Shown: one piece after another, positions 44,485-52,223 of the stretch | Layout of the letters: each line of letters begins with the position of its first letter | How positions within the stretch are numbered: position 1 is the stretch's first letter | Assembly (NCBI GenBank): GCA_903887415.1 | Contig: CAISPO010000012.1 | Location: 62,001-126,000 of the forward strand | DNA length: 64,000 nt | Direction: 5' to 3' | Origin: an uncultured Bacteroidota bacterium | GTDB lineage: Bacteria; Bacteroidota; Bacteroidia; Chitinophagales; Chitinophagaceae | The notes under the pieces: generated by a model | Database searches by the model: none | The model's input: the letters and a program-made list of their open reading frames with translations, nothing else | What the model was told of the DNA's origin: nothing | Position numbers and translations under genes: made by a program

Positions 44485-45021
44485 ATGCGTTACGTGAGGA
44501 GAAAAATCTTTGTATCAGGTGTAAGCATATTGTCGCTGCTATTGTTTACTTCTTTCATAAAACAAAGATTTGATAAAGAACTCCCGCCCCTCACCCATAC
44601 TGGTGAAAATATGATGGCATGTAAAGTGAATGGCAGAGTGATCATAGCCGGGCAAAATATTACAAATGCATCGGGTGTGGTTAATTTCAGCTCTTCTCCA
44701 GACAAGGACATTTTGTATCTGTCCTGCGAAATACCTTCCCCGCATTATGAGATAGAGCTGAGCATAGATTACGATGATACATTGGGTGTATATCCCATTA
44801 TCTCCAGTTACCCTTATTTTGGCTATTTCTGGGATTATACCCATTCCATATCGTCAAATGACTCGAACCAATTCCAGCCGGACATTACGCATCCCGGAAC
44901 AGTTACCGTCACTTATAACGATGGCAGCATCATCGCGGGAACGTTTGCAATGGAAGGTGTGAACAGGCAGGGCAAAGTGGTGCATATCACGGATGGCAGG
45001 TTTGATATTATGGCGCATTAG
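44485..45021 (+). CDS. Small exported protein, DUF6252-like
   Basis: The 178-residue protein has a hydrophobic N-terminus (SGVSILSLLLFTSF) and then ELPPLTHTGENMMACKVNGRVIIAG, which resembles ELPP-x-T-x-x-G-x-N-x-FGC-x-VNG of Bacteroidota DUF6252-like proteins. The rest is beta-rich with no motif. The frame extends to a TTG at 44461, but ATG 44485 fits the hydrophobic start. TACCTTTA at 44473-44480 looks like a -7 box but would put the start codon only 5 bp further, so I do not call it a promoter. Confidence 0.6.
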   Translation: MRYVRRKIFVSGVSILSLLLFTSFIKQRFDKELPPLTHTGENMMACKVNGRVIIAGQNITNASGVVNFSSSPDKDILYLSCEIPSPHYEIELSIDYDDTLGVYPIISSYPYFGYFWDYTHSISSNDSNQFQPDITHPGTVTVTYNDGSIIAGTFAMEGVNRQGKVVHITDGRFDIMAH

Positions 45022-45151
45022 AGACATCTCCCCGGCCCTCTCCTGCTGAGAGGGAGGTGCATGCGGGATCCGCAGGCGAATATATCTTGGCTCGGGAATT
45101 AATTCCGGCGCTTACCAATTTTTTTAAACAAATAATGCTAAAACGGGAGGG

Positions 45152-45688
45152 TTAAGTTGCCAGAAAGCCCATCACCAGGAATACACAACCCGCAGCGGCC
45201 AGCGCCATGCTTCCATACCAAACGAGTTTCCTCCTCGTCAATATGGCAACGGCAGATAAAGCCACCGCTATTTGGAAGATGGTAACAGCCCTCGAAAGCA
45301 CTATATGTTTATGCATATGCGATTCAGAACTTTCGTGTGCTTCTGTTGCCTTTTTCTGCAGTTCAATTTTTTCTTCCTCGTATTTCTTCTTTTTGTCCTC
45401 GCTTTCGGGAGGCAGTGTTTTACCAACTGCTATCAGTATCTGCTCGGTTGATTTAGTTATCTCCGCCTTAATACTCTTAGACTGGTAATAGGCCCATTGA
45501 TCGGATTCTTTTATCTGGTCGAGCATGGCTTCGTTGGCATGGTGGTTGCCGTACAGACCGGCTATTGCAGCCAAAACCGCGATAATAGCGGTAGAAAGCG
45601 CAACATGCATTGTCCAGCGTTCCTTTTTTTCTTCAGCTGCCTCCATTGTCTCCTTAAGGCGTTCCGTAGGGTCCTCTAATTCTTCCAT
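45152..45688 (-). CDS. DUF4337 membrane protein
   Basis: The 178-residue protein has a first membrane helix (about 27-47), a soluble charged coiled coil (EEEKIELQKKATEAHESSESHMHKH) and two helices at the C-terminus (about 130-150 and 157-176). AGLYGNHHANEAMLDQIKESDQWAYYQSKSIK is the typical block of DUF4337. Function unknown. Upstream of it lies an unrelated EGF-like lipoprotein gene on the same strand (39-bp gap), so the two could be co-transcribed. Confidence 0.85.
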   Translation of the reverse strand: MEELEDPTERLKETMEAAEEKKERWTMHVALSTAIIAVLAAIAGLYGNHHANEAMLDQIKESDQWAYYQSKSIKAEITKSTEQILIAVGKTLPPESEDKKKKYEEEKIELQKKATEAHESSESHMHKHIVLSRAVTIFQIAVALSAVAILTRRKLVWYGSMALAAAGCVFLVMGFLAT

Positions 45689-45727
45689 GTGATAAAACGA
45701 TTATTAAGATAGCCGGATGGTTTTTTA

Positions 45728-46327
45728 TTATTGTTTAGGACAATTGCTCAACGTATAATAGATGGTTGGTGTAATAGACGGGTGCGGCGGTACAGCAACG
45801 AGGTTCAACGAAGCTGAGGTGCTGCTTACACTTCCATTGCCACTAACAGTAAAGGAATCGCCCGGGCCCCCAGGCGTGGGCGCGATGATAAAGGTAGAGC
45901 CGTTAGCGGTGATATTTTGAAGAGTAATACCGGGGCTGGGAATGGACAGCAACGTGGAACCGCCGTCTGACCATGTCAGGCCCATCTTGTTATAGGTAGT
46001 ATCTGTGCCTATTGAAAATACAATACTATCGTTGTTATCGGTATGGTTAATATAACCGCTGTCCAAAGCAAGGCTGTCGAAGTGCGAATAAGTAACAACC
46101 GCATTTCCAACATATGTATTTTTATAAAGCAAACGGTAAATGATTTCGCAGTTCGTACCGCCCGTTCCAGTGTCACGGCACGTACAACTTCCCCCGTTGC
46201 ATGTTCCGTAGTTCAGGCAGGTCACGCCCTTGCAGGCGTCCTTTGAACAAGACGAAACATACGTTGCCGCACCAAACATTGCCACGGCAAGCAGCACACC
46301 AAGCGATAAATACTTAACTGATCTCAT
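45728..46327 (-). CDS. EGF-like domain lipoprotein, paralogue 2
   Basis: This 199-residue relative of 31898-32440 has the same plan: hydrophobic leader ending TYVSSC, the CSKDACKGVTC start (identical to paralogue 1 at KDACKGVTC), an EGF-like module CLNYGTCNGGSCTC...GGTNC, and a beta-rich tail that ends in a Cys-containing LSNCPKQ. Probably an anchored surface protein; ligand unknown. It has a full consensus promoter (46418-46387) and is followed by DUF4337 on the same strand. Confidence 0.75.
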   Translation of the reverse strand: MRSVKYLSLGVLLAVAMFGAATYVSSCSKDACKGVTCLNYGTCNGGSCTCRDTGTGGTNCEIIYRLLYKNTYVGNAVVTYSHFDSLALDSGYINHTDNNDSIVFSIGTDTTYNKMGLTWSDGGSTLLSIPSPGITLQNITANGSTFIIAPTPGGPGDSFTVSGNGSVSSTSASLNLVAVPPHPSITPTIYYTLSNCPKQ

Positions 46328-46386
46328 AGCTCTTATTTTAGCTGATGTTTATATTTCCCTTTTGCCAGGATTTATTTTCATCCCGG

Positions 46387-46418
46387 CAAAGGTATGTCTT
46401 AGCGGCAATTACTGCAAA
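46387..46418 (-). promoter_or_regulatory. Consensus promoter of EGF-like lipoprotein 2
   Basis: On the minus strand TTTG (46418-46415), 20 bp, TACCTTTG (46394-46387). The start codon is 59 bp downstream. Confidence 0.78.
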
Positions 46419-46548
46419 TCACGTAAACACCCCGCCAAGAGGTAAAACGCTTTCGTAAAACAAATAGTATTTATTGGCGGAAATACTTGTGGCTTCGAAA
46501 TAAGCTATGGGAAATGCCACTACGAACAGCACTATCTGTTTTTACGGG

Positions 46549-47085
46549 TCACTGCGCCGGGAAATTGTTGCATATGTAAGTAGTGTCTGTGCCCGAGGTG
46601 ACGGTTTTGTAGAGGGTAAGAGATGCCAGTTTTGCATACAATATACCATTGCCACTATAGGTGGCACCATTTATAGTAGTGGTAGGAATATTAAAATTGC
46701 CAATCGTGGCAGTGGGGCTGTTGAGCACAACGTGCAGCGTGGGTATGTTTGTGGCGCCGCCAGCACCATTCTTTACAGTTAATGCCATAGTTGTAAAATC
46801 ATTTGTGCCAGCGGGTATGGAGAAAACCAGCAGATAAGGAATATGGCCCGTGTTTACGTTGGCGGTGCCACCGTAGGTATTGGCATAGAAATCCGCGAAT
46901 ATACTTTCGCAGGTATCACCGCCCACGCCGGTGGGGCATATACAAAAGCCGTCTGAGCAGGTGCCTTTGTTCAGGCAAACCACTCCGCTGCAGTTATTTT
47001 GTTTCTTGCACGAAGTATATAAGGACAACGTGAGGATGCCGGCCAAAATAACCACGGTTAAAACAACGCGAACAGATGATCTCAT
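46549..47085 (-). CDS. EGF-like domain lipoprotein, paralogue 3
   Basis: A 178-residue third member: hydrophobic leader ending SLYTSC, module CSGVVCLNKGTCSDGFCICPTGVGGDTC, then a beta-rich domain that includes YANTYGGTANVN, comparable with YVGTYKGNG of paralogue 1. The tail ends in CNNFPAQ. It lies directly upstream of paralogue 2 on the same strand (221-bp gap), each with its own promoter. Function unknown. Confidence 0.75.
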   Translation of the reverse strand: MRSSVRVVLTVVILAGILTLSLYTSCKKQNNCSGVVCLNKGTCSDGFCICPTGVGGDTCESIFADFYANTYGGTANVNTGHIPYLLVFSIPAGTNDFTTMALTVKNGAGGATNIPTLHVVLNSPTATIGNFNIPTTTINGATYSGNGILYAKLASLTLYKTVTSGTDTTYICNNFPAQ

Positions 47086-47102
47086 AGCTTCATTTTATTT
47101 TT

Positions 47103-47134
47103 CAAAGGTAAAGAAAATCGCGGGTGTGCCCGAA
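47103..47134 (-). promoter_or_regulatory. Promoter of EGF-like lipoprotein 3
   Basis: On the minus strand TTCG (47134-47131), 20 bp, TACCTTTG (47110-47103). The -7 box is identical to that of paralogue 2. Confidence 0.65.
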
Positions 47135-47154
47135 CCGTAAATATTTTAGCTTTG

Positions 47155-47188
47155 TTGACCGCTTCTTTAAATAATAATAATATTTTTG
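47155..47188 (+). promoter_or_regulatory. Promoter of the small lipoprotein gene at 47212
   Basis: TTG (47155-47157), 23 bp, TATTTTTG (47181-47188), a perfect TAnnTTTG box 23 bp before the ATG. It is divergent from, and interleaved with, the promoter of paralogue 3. Confidence 0.55.
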
Positions 47189-47211
47189 CGCCAACTAAAA
47201 ACATACCAATA

Positions 47212-47616
47212 ATGAAAAAGCAATTATTATTCTTAGCCGGAAGCGCCATCATGTTCGCATCTTGCGGCGGCAATAACAACCAGGCACAAACACAGGCTCA
47301 GATAGATTCTACTGTAAACGCAAAGCTGAACGAGCATGACCAGGCAAACGCCGCTAAGAACGATTCTACAATAAAGGCAATAGAAAAAGAGAAAGCAGAA
47401 GCTAGCCGCAGGGAGCATGAGCATGGCGGCAAAAAAGATGAAGGGAACAACGCAGCTCCGGCCCCGGCCACTACACCAACAGTAGCACCCGCTCAACCAC
47501 AGCAAGGCGGACTCCGCGGCCACTCAGACCAGAACCAGAATAACACTAACACAAACACGGCTAAGCCACAGGGCGGCGGCCTTCGCAGCCATTCTGATCA
47601 AAGTCAGGGGCATTAA
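47212..47616 (+). CDS. Small hydrophilic lipoprotein with GGLRxHSDQ repeats
   Basis: A 134-residue lipoprotein: leader MKKQLLFLAGSAIMFASC (lipidated Cys18), then an Asn/Gln-rich and charged stretch (KAIEKEKAEASRREHEHGGKK), Pro/Ala/Thr-rich spacer, and two copies of GGLRGHSDQNQ / GGLRSHSDQSQ at the C-terminus. It has no known domain. The frame runs upstream to 47152, but ATG 47212 gives the lipoprotein leader. A strong terminator follows. Confidence 0.72.
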   Translation: MKKQLLFLAGSAIMFASCGGNNNQAQTQAQIDSTVNAKLNEHDQANAAKNDSTIKAIEKEKAEASRREHEHGGKKDEGNNAAPAPATTPTVAPAQPQQGGLRGHSDQNQNNTNTNTAKPQGGGLRSHSDQSQGH

Positions 47617-47636
47617 TGTTTTAGCTGAATTGTAAT

Positions 47637-47663
47637 AAAAACCCCGGGATTCCGGGGTTTTTT
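47637..47663 (+). terminator. Terminator of the small lipoprotein gene
   Basis: AAAACCCCGG (47638-47647) pairs with CCGGGGTTTT (47652-47661), 4-nt loop, with a T run of six. Confidence 0.88.
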
Positions 47664-47692
47664 ATTTACTGTATTGAGTACGCCTTTATCCG

Positions 47693-47752
47693 TCATTCCT
47701 TCAGAAACTTTCCGACCTGCTTACCATTTATTTTAATGAATACACCCAGCAG
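47693..47752 (-). pseudogene. Orphan tail of a type IX sorting domain
   Basis: On the minus strand the 20 codons directly after the toxin gene's stop read LLGVFIKINGKQVGKFLKE and a stop, the last strand of a type A sorting domain (compare GVYFIKINGTVVGKFLKS at 48350). No body of the protein is attached. It is the 3' remnant of a lost secreted-protein gene. Confidence 0.8.
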
Positions 47753-48067
47753 TCAACTCTGAATAAAATTTACCAATTCGGCAATAATTTGTTTATTCAC
47801 TTTTGTGTCTAAAGTCGCTATTTTCTTTAGCAACAGACTGGTCGCAATGACTCCGGGCTTCTCGTAAACAACTACAGATGTTTTTGGCAAATAACCATCT
47901 TTCAGGCTGTTATTATCAATATGGATACCATTTGTAAGTAAATTACTTGTTAGCGGCAGATAAACAGCGTCATTAAAACTGTTTGCTTTAAGAAGCAGAA
48001 CAGGCCTTATTTTGGCGGCAGAGGAATCGGTAAAGTAAATATTTGCCAAATGTATTTCGCCTACCAT
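47753..48067 (-). CDS. MazF/PemK-like toxin
   Basis: The 104-residue protein has the start MVGEIHLANIYFTDSSAAKIRPVLLL, matching the G-[DE]-I-x2-[AV]...K-x-RP-[AV]-[LV] of MazF/PemK endoribonucleases, and a basic C-terminal half. MazF-type toxins cut mRNA at short sites. It overlaps the upstream small gene by 7 bp, the normal antitoxin-toxin order. No activity can be read from sequence, and the catalytic Arg is in the expected RP position. A/T-rich compared with its neighbours. Confidence 0.7.
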   Translation of the reverse strand: MVGEIHLANIYFTDSSAAKIRPVLLLKANSFNDAVYLPLTSNLLTNGIHIDNNSLKDGYLPKTSVVVYEKPGVIATSLLLKKIATLDTKVNKQIIAELVNFIQS

Positions 48068-48276
48068 TTGCTATAATCTTCTTGGTCCTGAATAGGTGTG
48101 CTTAAATTGATCTTCGGAAGTAACTGTAATTCAGCTTCGGTGAAAAAATCGATCTGATCATTACTTTTTTCTGCAGGCAAAATAATTATTTGCAAATCAA
48201 CACCCTTCAATTCGTCCGGGATATTGATCTGTAATTGATTAGTATTAGTAGAACCGTGCGTACTGATTCCTAACAT
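48061..48276 (-). CDS. Putative antitoxin of the MazF-like toxin
   Basis: A 71-residue acidic protein (IPDELKGVDLQIIILPAEK...DYSKW) that overlaps the toxin start by 7 bp (48061-48067). It resembles small Bacteroidota antitoxins by length and order, not by a motif I can name; its N-terminal beta-rich segment QLQINIPDELKG could be the DNA-binding strand part and the C-terminal tail the toxin-binding part. Identification is mostly from context. Confidence 0.55.
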   Translation of the reverse strand: MLGISTHGSTNTNQLQINIPDELKGVDLQIIILPAEKSNDQIDFFTEAELQLLPKINLSTPIQDQEDYSKW

Positions 48277-48349
48277 ATAAAACTCTTTAGCGTATCAAAG
48301 TTAACCAAAAAAACACCATGTCAGGCTATTCTCCCGAAAGTTTCGGGAT

Positions 48350-49669
48350 CTATGACTTCAGAAACTTTCCGACCACCGTTCCGTTAATTTTGATGAAGTA
48401 GACACCAGTTGATAAGGCCGAGACCTCTACCTCTACTTTTTCTGAGTTGTACTCATTGGTATATACTGTTTGGGCGAGGAGGTTGATGATAGAGATGGTG
48501 GTTATCTTTTCTGATGAGTAGATAGTGAGGGATGTGGTGGCGGGGTTAGGGTAGACGTTTATTTTTGCGTCTGAGGATATTGGTTCGTTTACAGTAGTTG
48601 TCGCAAGGCTGATGATCAGTTTTCGGATGCGATAATTGGTGCCGTCTGAAATGAAGAGGTTGCCCATTTTGTCGGCATATAAGCCGCCTGGGCTACTGAT
48701 CCGTGCTGCAGTAGCTGGTCCGCCATCGCCCGAATAACCAGCGGTACCCGTACCTGCAATGGTGGTAATGATACCCGATGCATCAATTTTGCGGACGCGG
48801 TAATTTTGCGCATCGGCTATAAAAATATTGTCAGAAGTATCTGTGCACACTGCTGATGGCCGATGAAGCTGGGCCGATACTGCCGCTGCACCATCGCCTG
48901 CAAATCCTGCCACACCAGTGCCTGCAATAGTATATATGATTCCTGCTGCTGTGATCTTGCGGATGCAGTTATTACCAAAATCGGCTAAGTACAGGTTATC
49001 ATTTTTATCCATTTTTATACCACCTGGAAAATTTATCTGCGCCGCAGTAGCCGCGCTACTGTCACCACTGTAGCCCGCAGCTCCGTTTCCCACATAGGTT
49101 GAAATAATGCCTGAAGCATCAACTTTCCGGATACGCTGGTTCCCATTGTCGGAAATAAACAAATTGCCATCGTGATCCGTGCAAATATCTGTGGGATTCC
49201 AGATTCCAACTGAAGTGGCGGCTACTCCGTCCCCTGTATATCCGCCTGTACCTGTGCCTGCATAAGTGGTGATGATACCGGAAGTATTTATTTTGCGGAT
49301 GCGCTGGTTACCAAAGTCTGCAATATAAATATTGCCTGTATCGTCCAATGCTACATCGTAGGGATCGCTGAGTTGGGCCACTGTTGCCAGACCGTTATCT
49401 CCGAAAAAGCCAGCAGTCCCTGTGCCTGCAATGGTAGTGATTATACCTGCGGTATCTACTTTTTTGATCTTGTTATTGTTGCCGTCTGCAAAATACAGAT
49501 TGCCGACATTGTCGGTAACTACTCCGATGGCAAAATCTATAGCAGCCGCCGTTGCTGGGCCGCTAATACCATTGTCGCCTGAAATGCCCGTGCCTACGAC
49601 TGTGCTGATAATTTGGGAGTGTACTGATATTGCAGAAAGGAAAAGGAACGAGTATACTAAATACTTCAT
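48350..49669 (-). CDS. NHL-repeat protein with type IX sorting domain
   Basis: The 439-residue protein has a signal peptide (MKYLVYSFLFLSAISVHS) and six to seven NHL repeats (pattern GI-x-TT-x-AGTG-x-AG-x-x-GD-x-G-x-A; LYFADGNNNKIKKVDTAGIIT, IYIADFGNQRIRKINTSGI and so on), forming a beta-propeller. The C-terminus (about 365-439) is a type A sorting domain (VYPNPATTSLT, NLLAQTVY, LSTGVYFIKI). Secreted by the GldKLMN system encoded nearby; ligand unknown. The last 165 bases are almost identical to those of the next gene upstream. Confidence 0.93.
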   Translation of the reverse strand: MKYLVYSFLFLSAISVHSQIISTVVGTGISGDNGISGPATAAAIDFAIGVVTDNVGNLYFADGNNNKIKKVDTAGIITTIAGTGTAGFFGDNGLATVAQLSDPYDVALDDTGNIYIADFGNQRIRKINTSGIITTYAGTGTGGYTGDGVAATSVGIWNPTDICTDHDGNLFISDNGNQRIRKVDASGIISTYVGNGAAGYSGDSSAATAAQINFPGGIKMDKNDNLYLADFGNNCIRKITAAGIIYTIAGTGVAGFAGDGAAAVSAQLHRPSAVCTDTSDNIFIADAQNYRVRKIDASGIITTIAGTGTAGYSGDGGPATAARISSPGGLYADKMGNLFISDGTNYRIRKLIISLATTTVNEPISSDAKINVYPNPATTSLTIYSSEKITTISIINLLAQTVYTNEYNSEKVEVEVSALSTGVYFIKINGTVVGKFLKS

Positions 49670-49757
49670 GATAATGGATTTAAAAGTTTAGGAATGTGTG
49701 TTTAATTTATAAGAAAACGCTGATGCAAAAACAATGCCAAATTTGTATTTTTGGTAA

Positions 49758-50725
49758 TCATTCCTTCACAAACTTCCTAGCCTCTGTACCATTGACTTTA
49801 ACGAAGTAGACACCAGTTGGTAAGGCCGAGACATCTACTTGCACTTTTTCTGAGTTGTACTTGCCCGTATAAACGGTTTGGCCGAGGAGGTTGATGATGG
49901 AGACTGTGGTGATTATTTCAGATGAGAGACGGTAAAAGAGGTGGTCGCAGGGTTGGGGTAAAGGTCAATTTTACTTTTGCCGATCGCGTTATGGAACGGA
50001 ACATCAAGCTGGGGTAATACAGTTACAGTTGCGCTGGTAGTGCCGCAAGATGTTTCACAATATATTGTTGCTGACCCGACAGATACGCCGGTTACAATGC
50101 CTGTAGCAGCCCCTACAGTAGCAATAGAAGTCTCATAGCTTCCCCATGTGCCACCGGGCGTAGCACTTAATGCAGTTGTTGATCCTACATTAGTTGTTGT
50201 TGTACCCATGACGGGATAGGGTGCCGGATAAACCCAAACAGATGCGCTGTAAACCGAGCATCCCGATGTATCTGTAAATTGAACATTATCAGCGCCTCCA
50301 CCGTAGCCAGCAACAAGTGCAGAGCTGGAGTCAGAGCTAAGAATAATTAATGCGGGGCCGCATCCCCAAATTCCGCCGCCGGGGGTGGCGTTGAAGACTT
50401 CTATTTGCGCTCCATTACATAAGCTTGTTGTCATACCAGTGATAGGCGCCGGAGCCGGAGACACGGTTATAGACATAGTTGCATAATTTGTACCGACAGC
50501 ATAGGTAATCGCAACTGCACCGGCCGCCACGCCCATGACAATACCGTCTGTCCCAACTGATGCAACAGCAGCGTTACTGCTGCTCCATACACCCCCTGCG
50601 GTAGAATCATTTAAGGTTATCATTGAACCGATGCAAACAGAAGCCGGGCCTAAAACCGGAGTTACGGTTGCAAACGATGGGAAATTCAAGAACAATAAAA
50701 GTAAAGAAAGAAAGAAGTTTTTCAT
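49758..50725 (-). pseudogene. Frameshifted Ig-like protein with type IX sorting domain
   Basis: The frame from ATG 50725 encodes a signal peptide (MKNFFLSLLLLFLNFPSFA) and three Ig-like units (SVCIGSMITL, GGVWSSSNAAV), then KIDLYPNPATTSFTVSHLK and a TAA at 49913-49915. In the next frame the sorting domain continues from EIITTVSIINLLGQTVYTG to GVYFVKVNGTEARKFVKE with TGA at 49758-49760. The paralogue at 48350 shows that one base is missing near 49924-49930. Without it the protein ends early and cannot be sorted. A sequencing error would explain it as well as a true mutation. Confidence 0.82.
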
Positions 50726-50786
50726 AGGGTAAGTTTGAATAATAAAGATACTACATTAATTATCATATTATACGGCAGCTTGCCGC

Positions 50787-50817
50787 TTTCATTCTCCCTC
50801 ATTATTATGTAAGTTTG
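50787..50817 (+). promoter_or_regulatory. lutB promoter
   Basis: TTTC (50787-50790), 19 bp, TAAGTTTG (50810-50817), a near-consensus Bacteroidota promoter 26 bp before the ATG. Confidence 0.6.
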
Positions 50818-50843
50818 TTAGCGCATAATTTTTAATTTTCTCA

Positions 50844-52217
50844 ATGACGGATCAGCAAACCATATTTCTTGCCAAGAGCGAGGTGAAGGCGGGTGACCTG
50901 GAGCATAAGCGTAAGCTGGCGTTCAACATAGGCAAGTACAATGCCAGCGTGGTGAAGGGCAAGGAGCAGTTTGCCAACCTGGATATTGCCCGCAGGAAGG
51001 CCAAGAATGTGAAGTGGAAGGTGATGGAGAGCCTGGATAAATACCTGGAGCAGTTTGAAAAGAACTTTACGGCCAAGGGCGGCAAGCTAGTATGGGCCGA
51101 GACGGCTGATGAGGCCCTCCAAGCTGTATTACAGATATGCCGGGAGAAAAATACCACCCAGGTAGTGAAAGCTAAGTCGATGGTGACAGAGGAGATACAC
51201 CTCAATGATTTCCTGGCAGAAAATGGAATAAACTCGGTAGAAACAGACCTAGGCGAGTATATACAGCAACTGGACGGTGAAGCGCCTTATCATATTGTAA
51301 CCCCAGCCATGCACAAAAGCAAGGAAGATGTGGCGCGGGTGTTTCATGATAAGCTGGGCACATTGCCTAACCTAACCCCGCCGGAGATAACAAAGATAGC
51401 CCGAACAAATCTGCGCGAAAAATACATCAGCGCACAGGTGGGCATAACGGGCGGTAACTTTTTATTGGCTGATGTAGGCGGCGTATGTGTAAGTGAGAAT
51501 GAGGGCAATGCACGGCTATCCACTTCTTTCCCGGCTACGCAGATATCCATTGTGGGCATAGAAAAGCTGCTGCCGTCCATTAACGACCTGCAACTGTTCT
51601 GGCCGCTGCTTGCTACTTATGGCACCGGGCAGAATGTAACGGTATATAACACCATATTCACCGGCCCAAAGCAGGCGGGCGAGACCGATGGCCCGGAAGA
51701 AATGTATGTGATACTGCTGGACAATGGGCGCACTAACCTGCTGCGCAAAGAAGTGCGCGAGAGCATGTACTGCATACGCTGCGGATCGTGCCTTAACGCC
51801 TGCCCCGTGTATAAAAACATAGGCGGCCATGCATACGGCGCTACCTATAGCGGCCCTATAGGCTCTGTGATAACGCCTCACCTGGAGGGCATGGCGGAGT
51901 ACAAGCACCTCAGCTATGCATCAAGCCTATGCGGCAACTGCACAGAAGTGTGCCCGCTGAAAATAAACATACACGAAATGCTGCTGGAAAACCGCAGCAT
52001 AGCTACTGATGAAGGGCTGAACGGCTTTAAGGAAAACACCACGTGGCGGCTGTGGGAAACCGCTATGCTGAACCGCAGGCTGCTGAACACAGCAAGCCCG
52101 GGAATAAAAACCAAAGTAGTGAACAAGCTGTTTAAAGACACCTGGGGCAAGCACAGAGGTGAGCTGCACTTTGCCGAAAGATCGTTTAACAAGATTTGGA
52201 AGGCCCGCTTAAAGTGA
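50844..52217 (+). CDS. lutB: LutB-like iron-sulfur lactate-utilisation protein
   Basis: The 457-residue protein is the LutB (YkgF) type iron-sulfur subunit of the L-lactate oxidation complex. Two iron-sulfur clusters are encoded: CIRCGSCLNACPVY (Cys310, 313, 316, 320) and CGNCTEVCPL (Cys363, 366, 370). The N-terminal half is the LUD domain (KAKSMVTEEIHLNDFLAENGI...VGITGGNFLLADVGG). LutA and LutC, usually its neighbours, are not in the window. The next gene follows after 6 bp, so they are likely co-transcribed though unrelated in function. Confidence 0.93.
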   Translation: MTDQQTIFLAKSEVKAGDLEHKRKLAFNIGKYNASVVKGKEQFANLDIARRKAKNVKWKVMESLDKYLEQFEKNFTAKGGKLVWAETADEALQAVLQICREKNTTQVVKAKSMVTEEIHLNDFLAENGINSVETDLGEYIQQLDGEAPYHIVTPAMHKSKEDVARVFHDKLGTLPNLTPPEITKIARTNLREKYISAQVGITGGNFLLADVGGVCVSENEGNARLSTSFPATQISIVGIEKLLPSINDLQLFWPLLATYGTGQNVTVYNTIFTGPKQAGETDGPEEMYVILLDNGRTNLLRKEVRESMYCIRCGSCLNACPVYKNIGGHAYGATYSGPIGSVITPHLEGMAEYKHLSYASSLCGNCTEVCPLKINIHEMLLENRSIATDEGLNGFKENTTWRLWETAMLNRRLLNTASPGIKTKVVNKLFKDTWGKHRGELHFAERSFNKIWKARLK

Positions 52218-52223
52218 TCCGGT

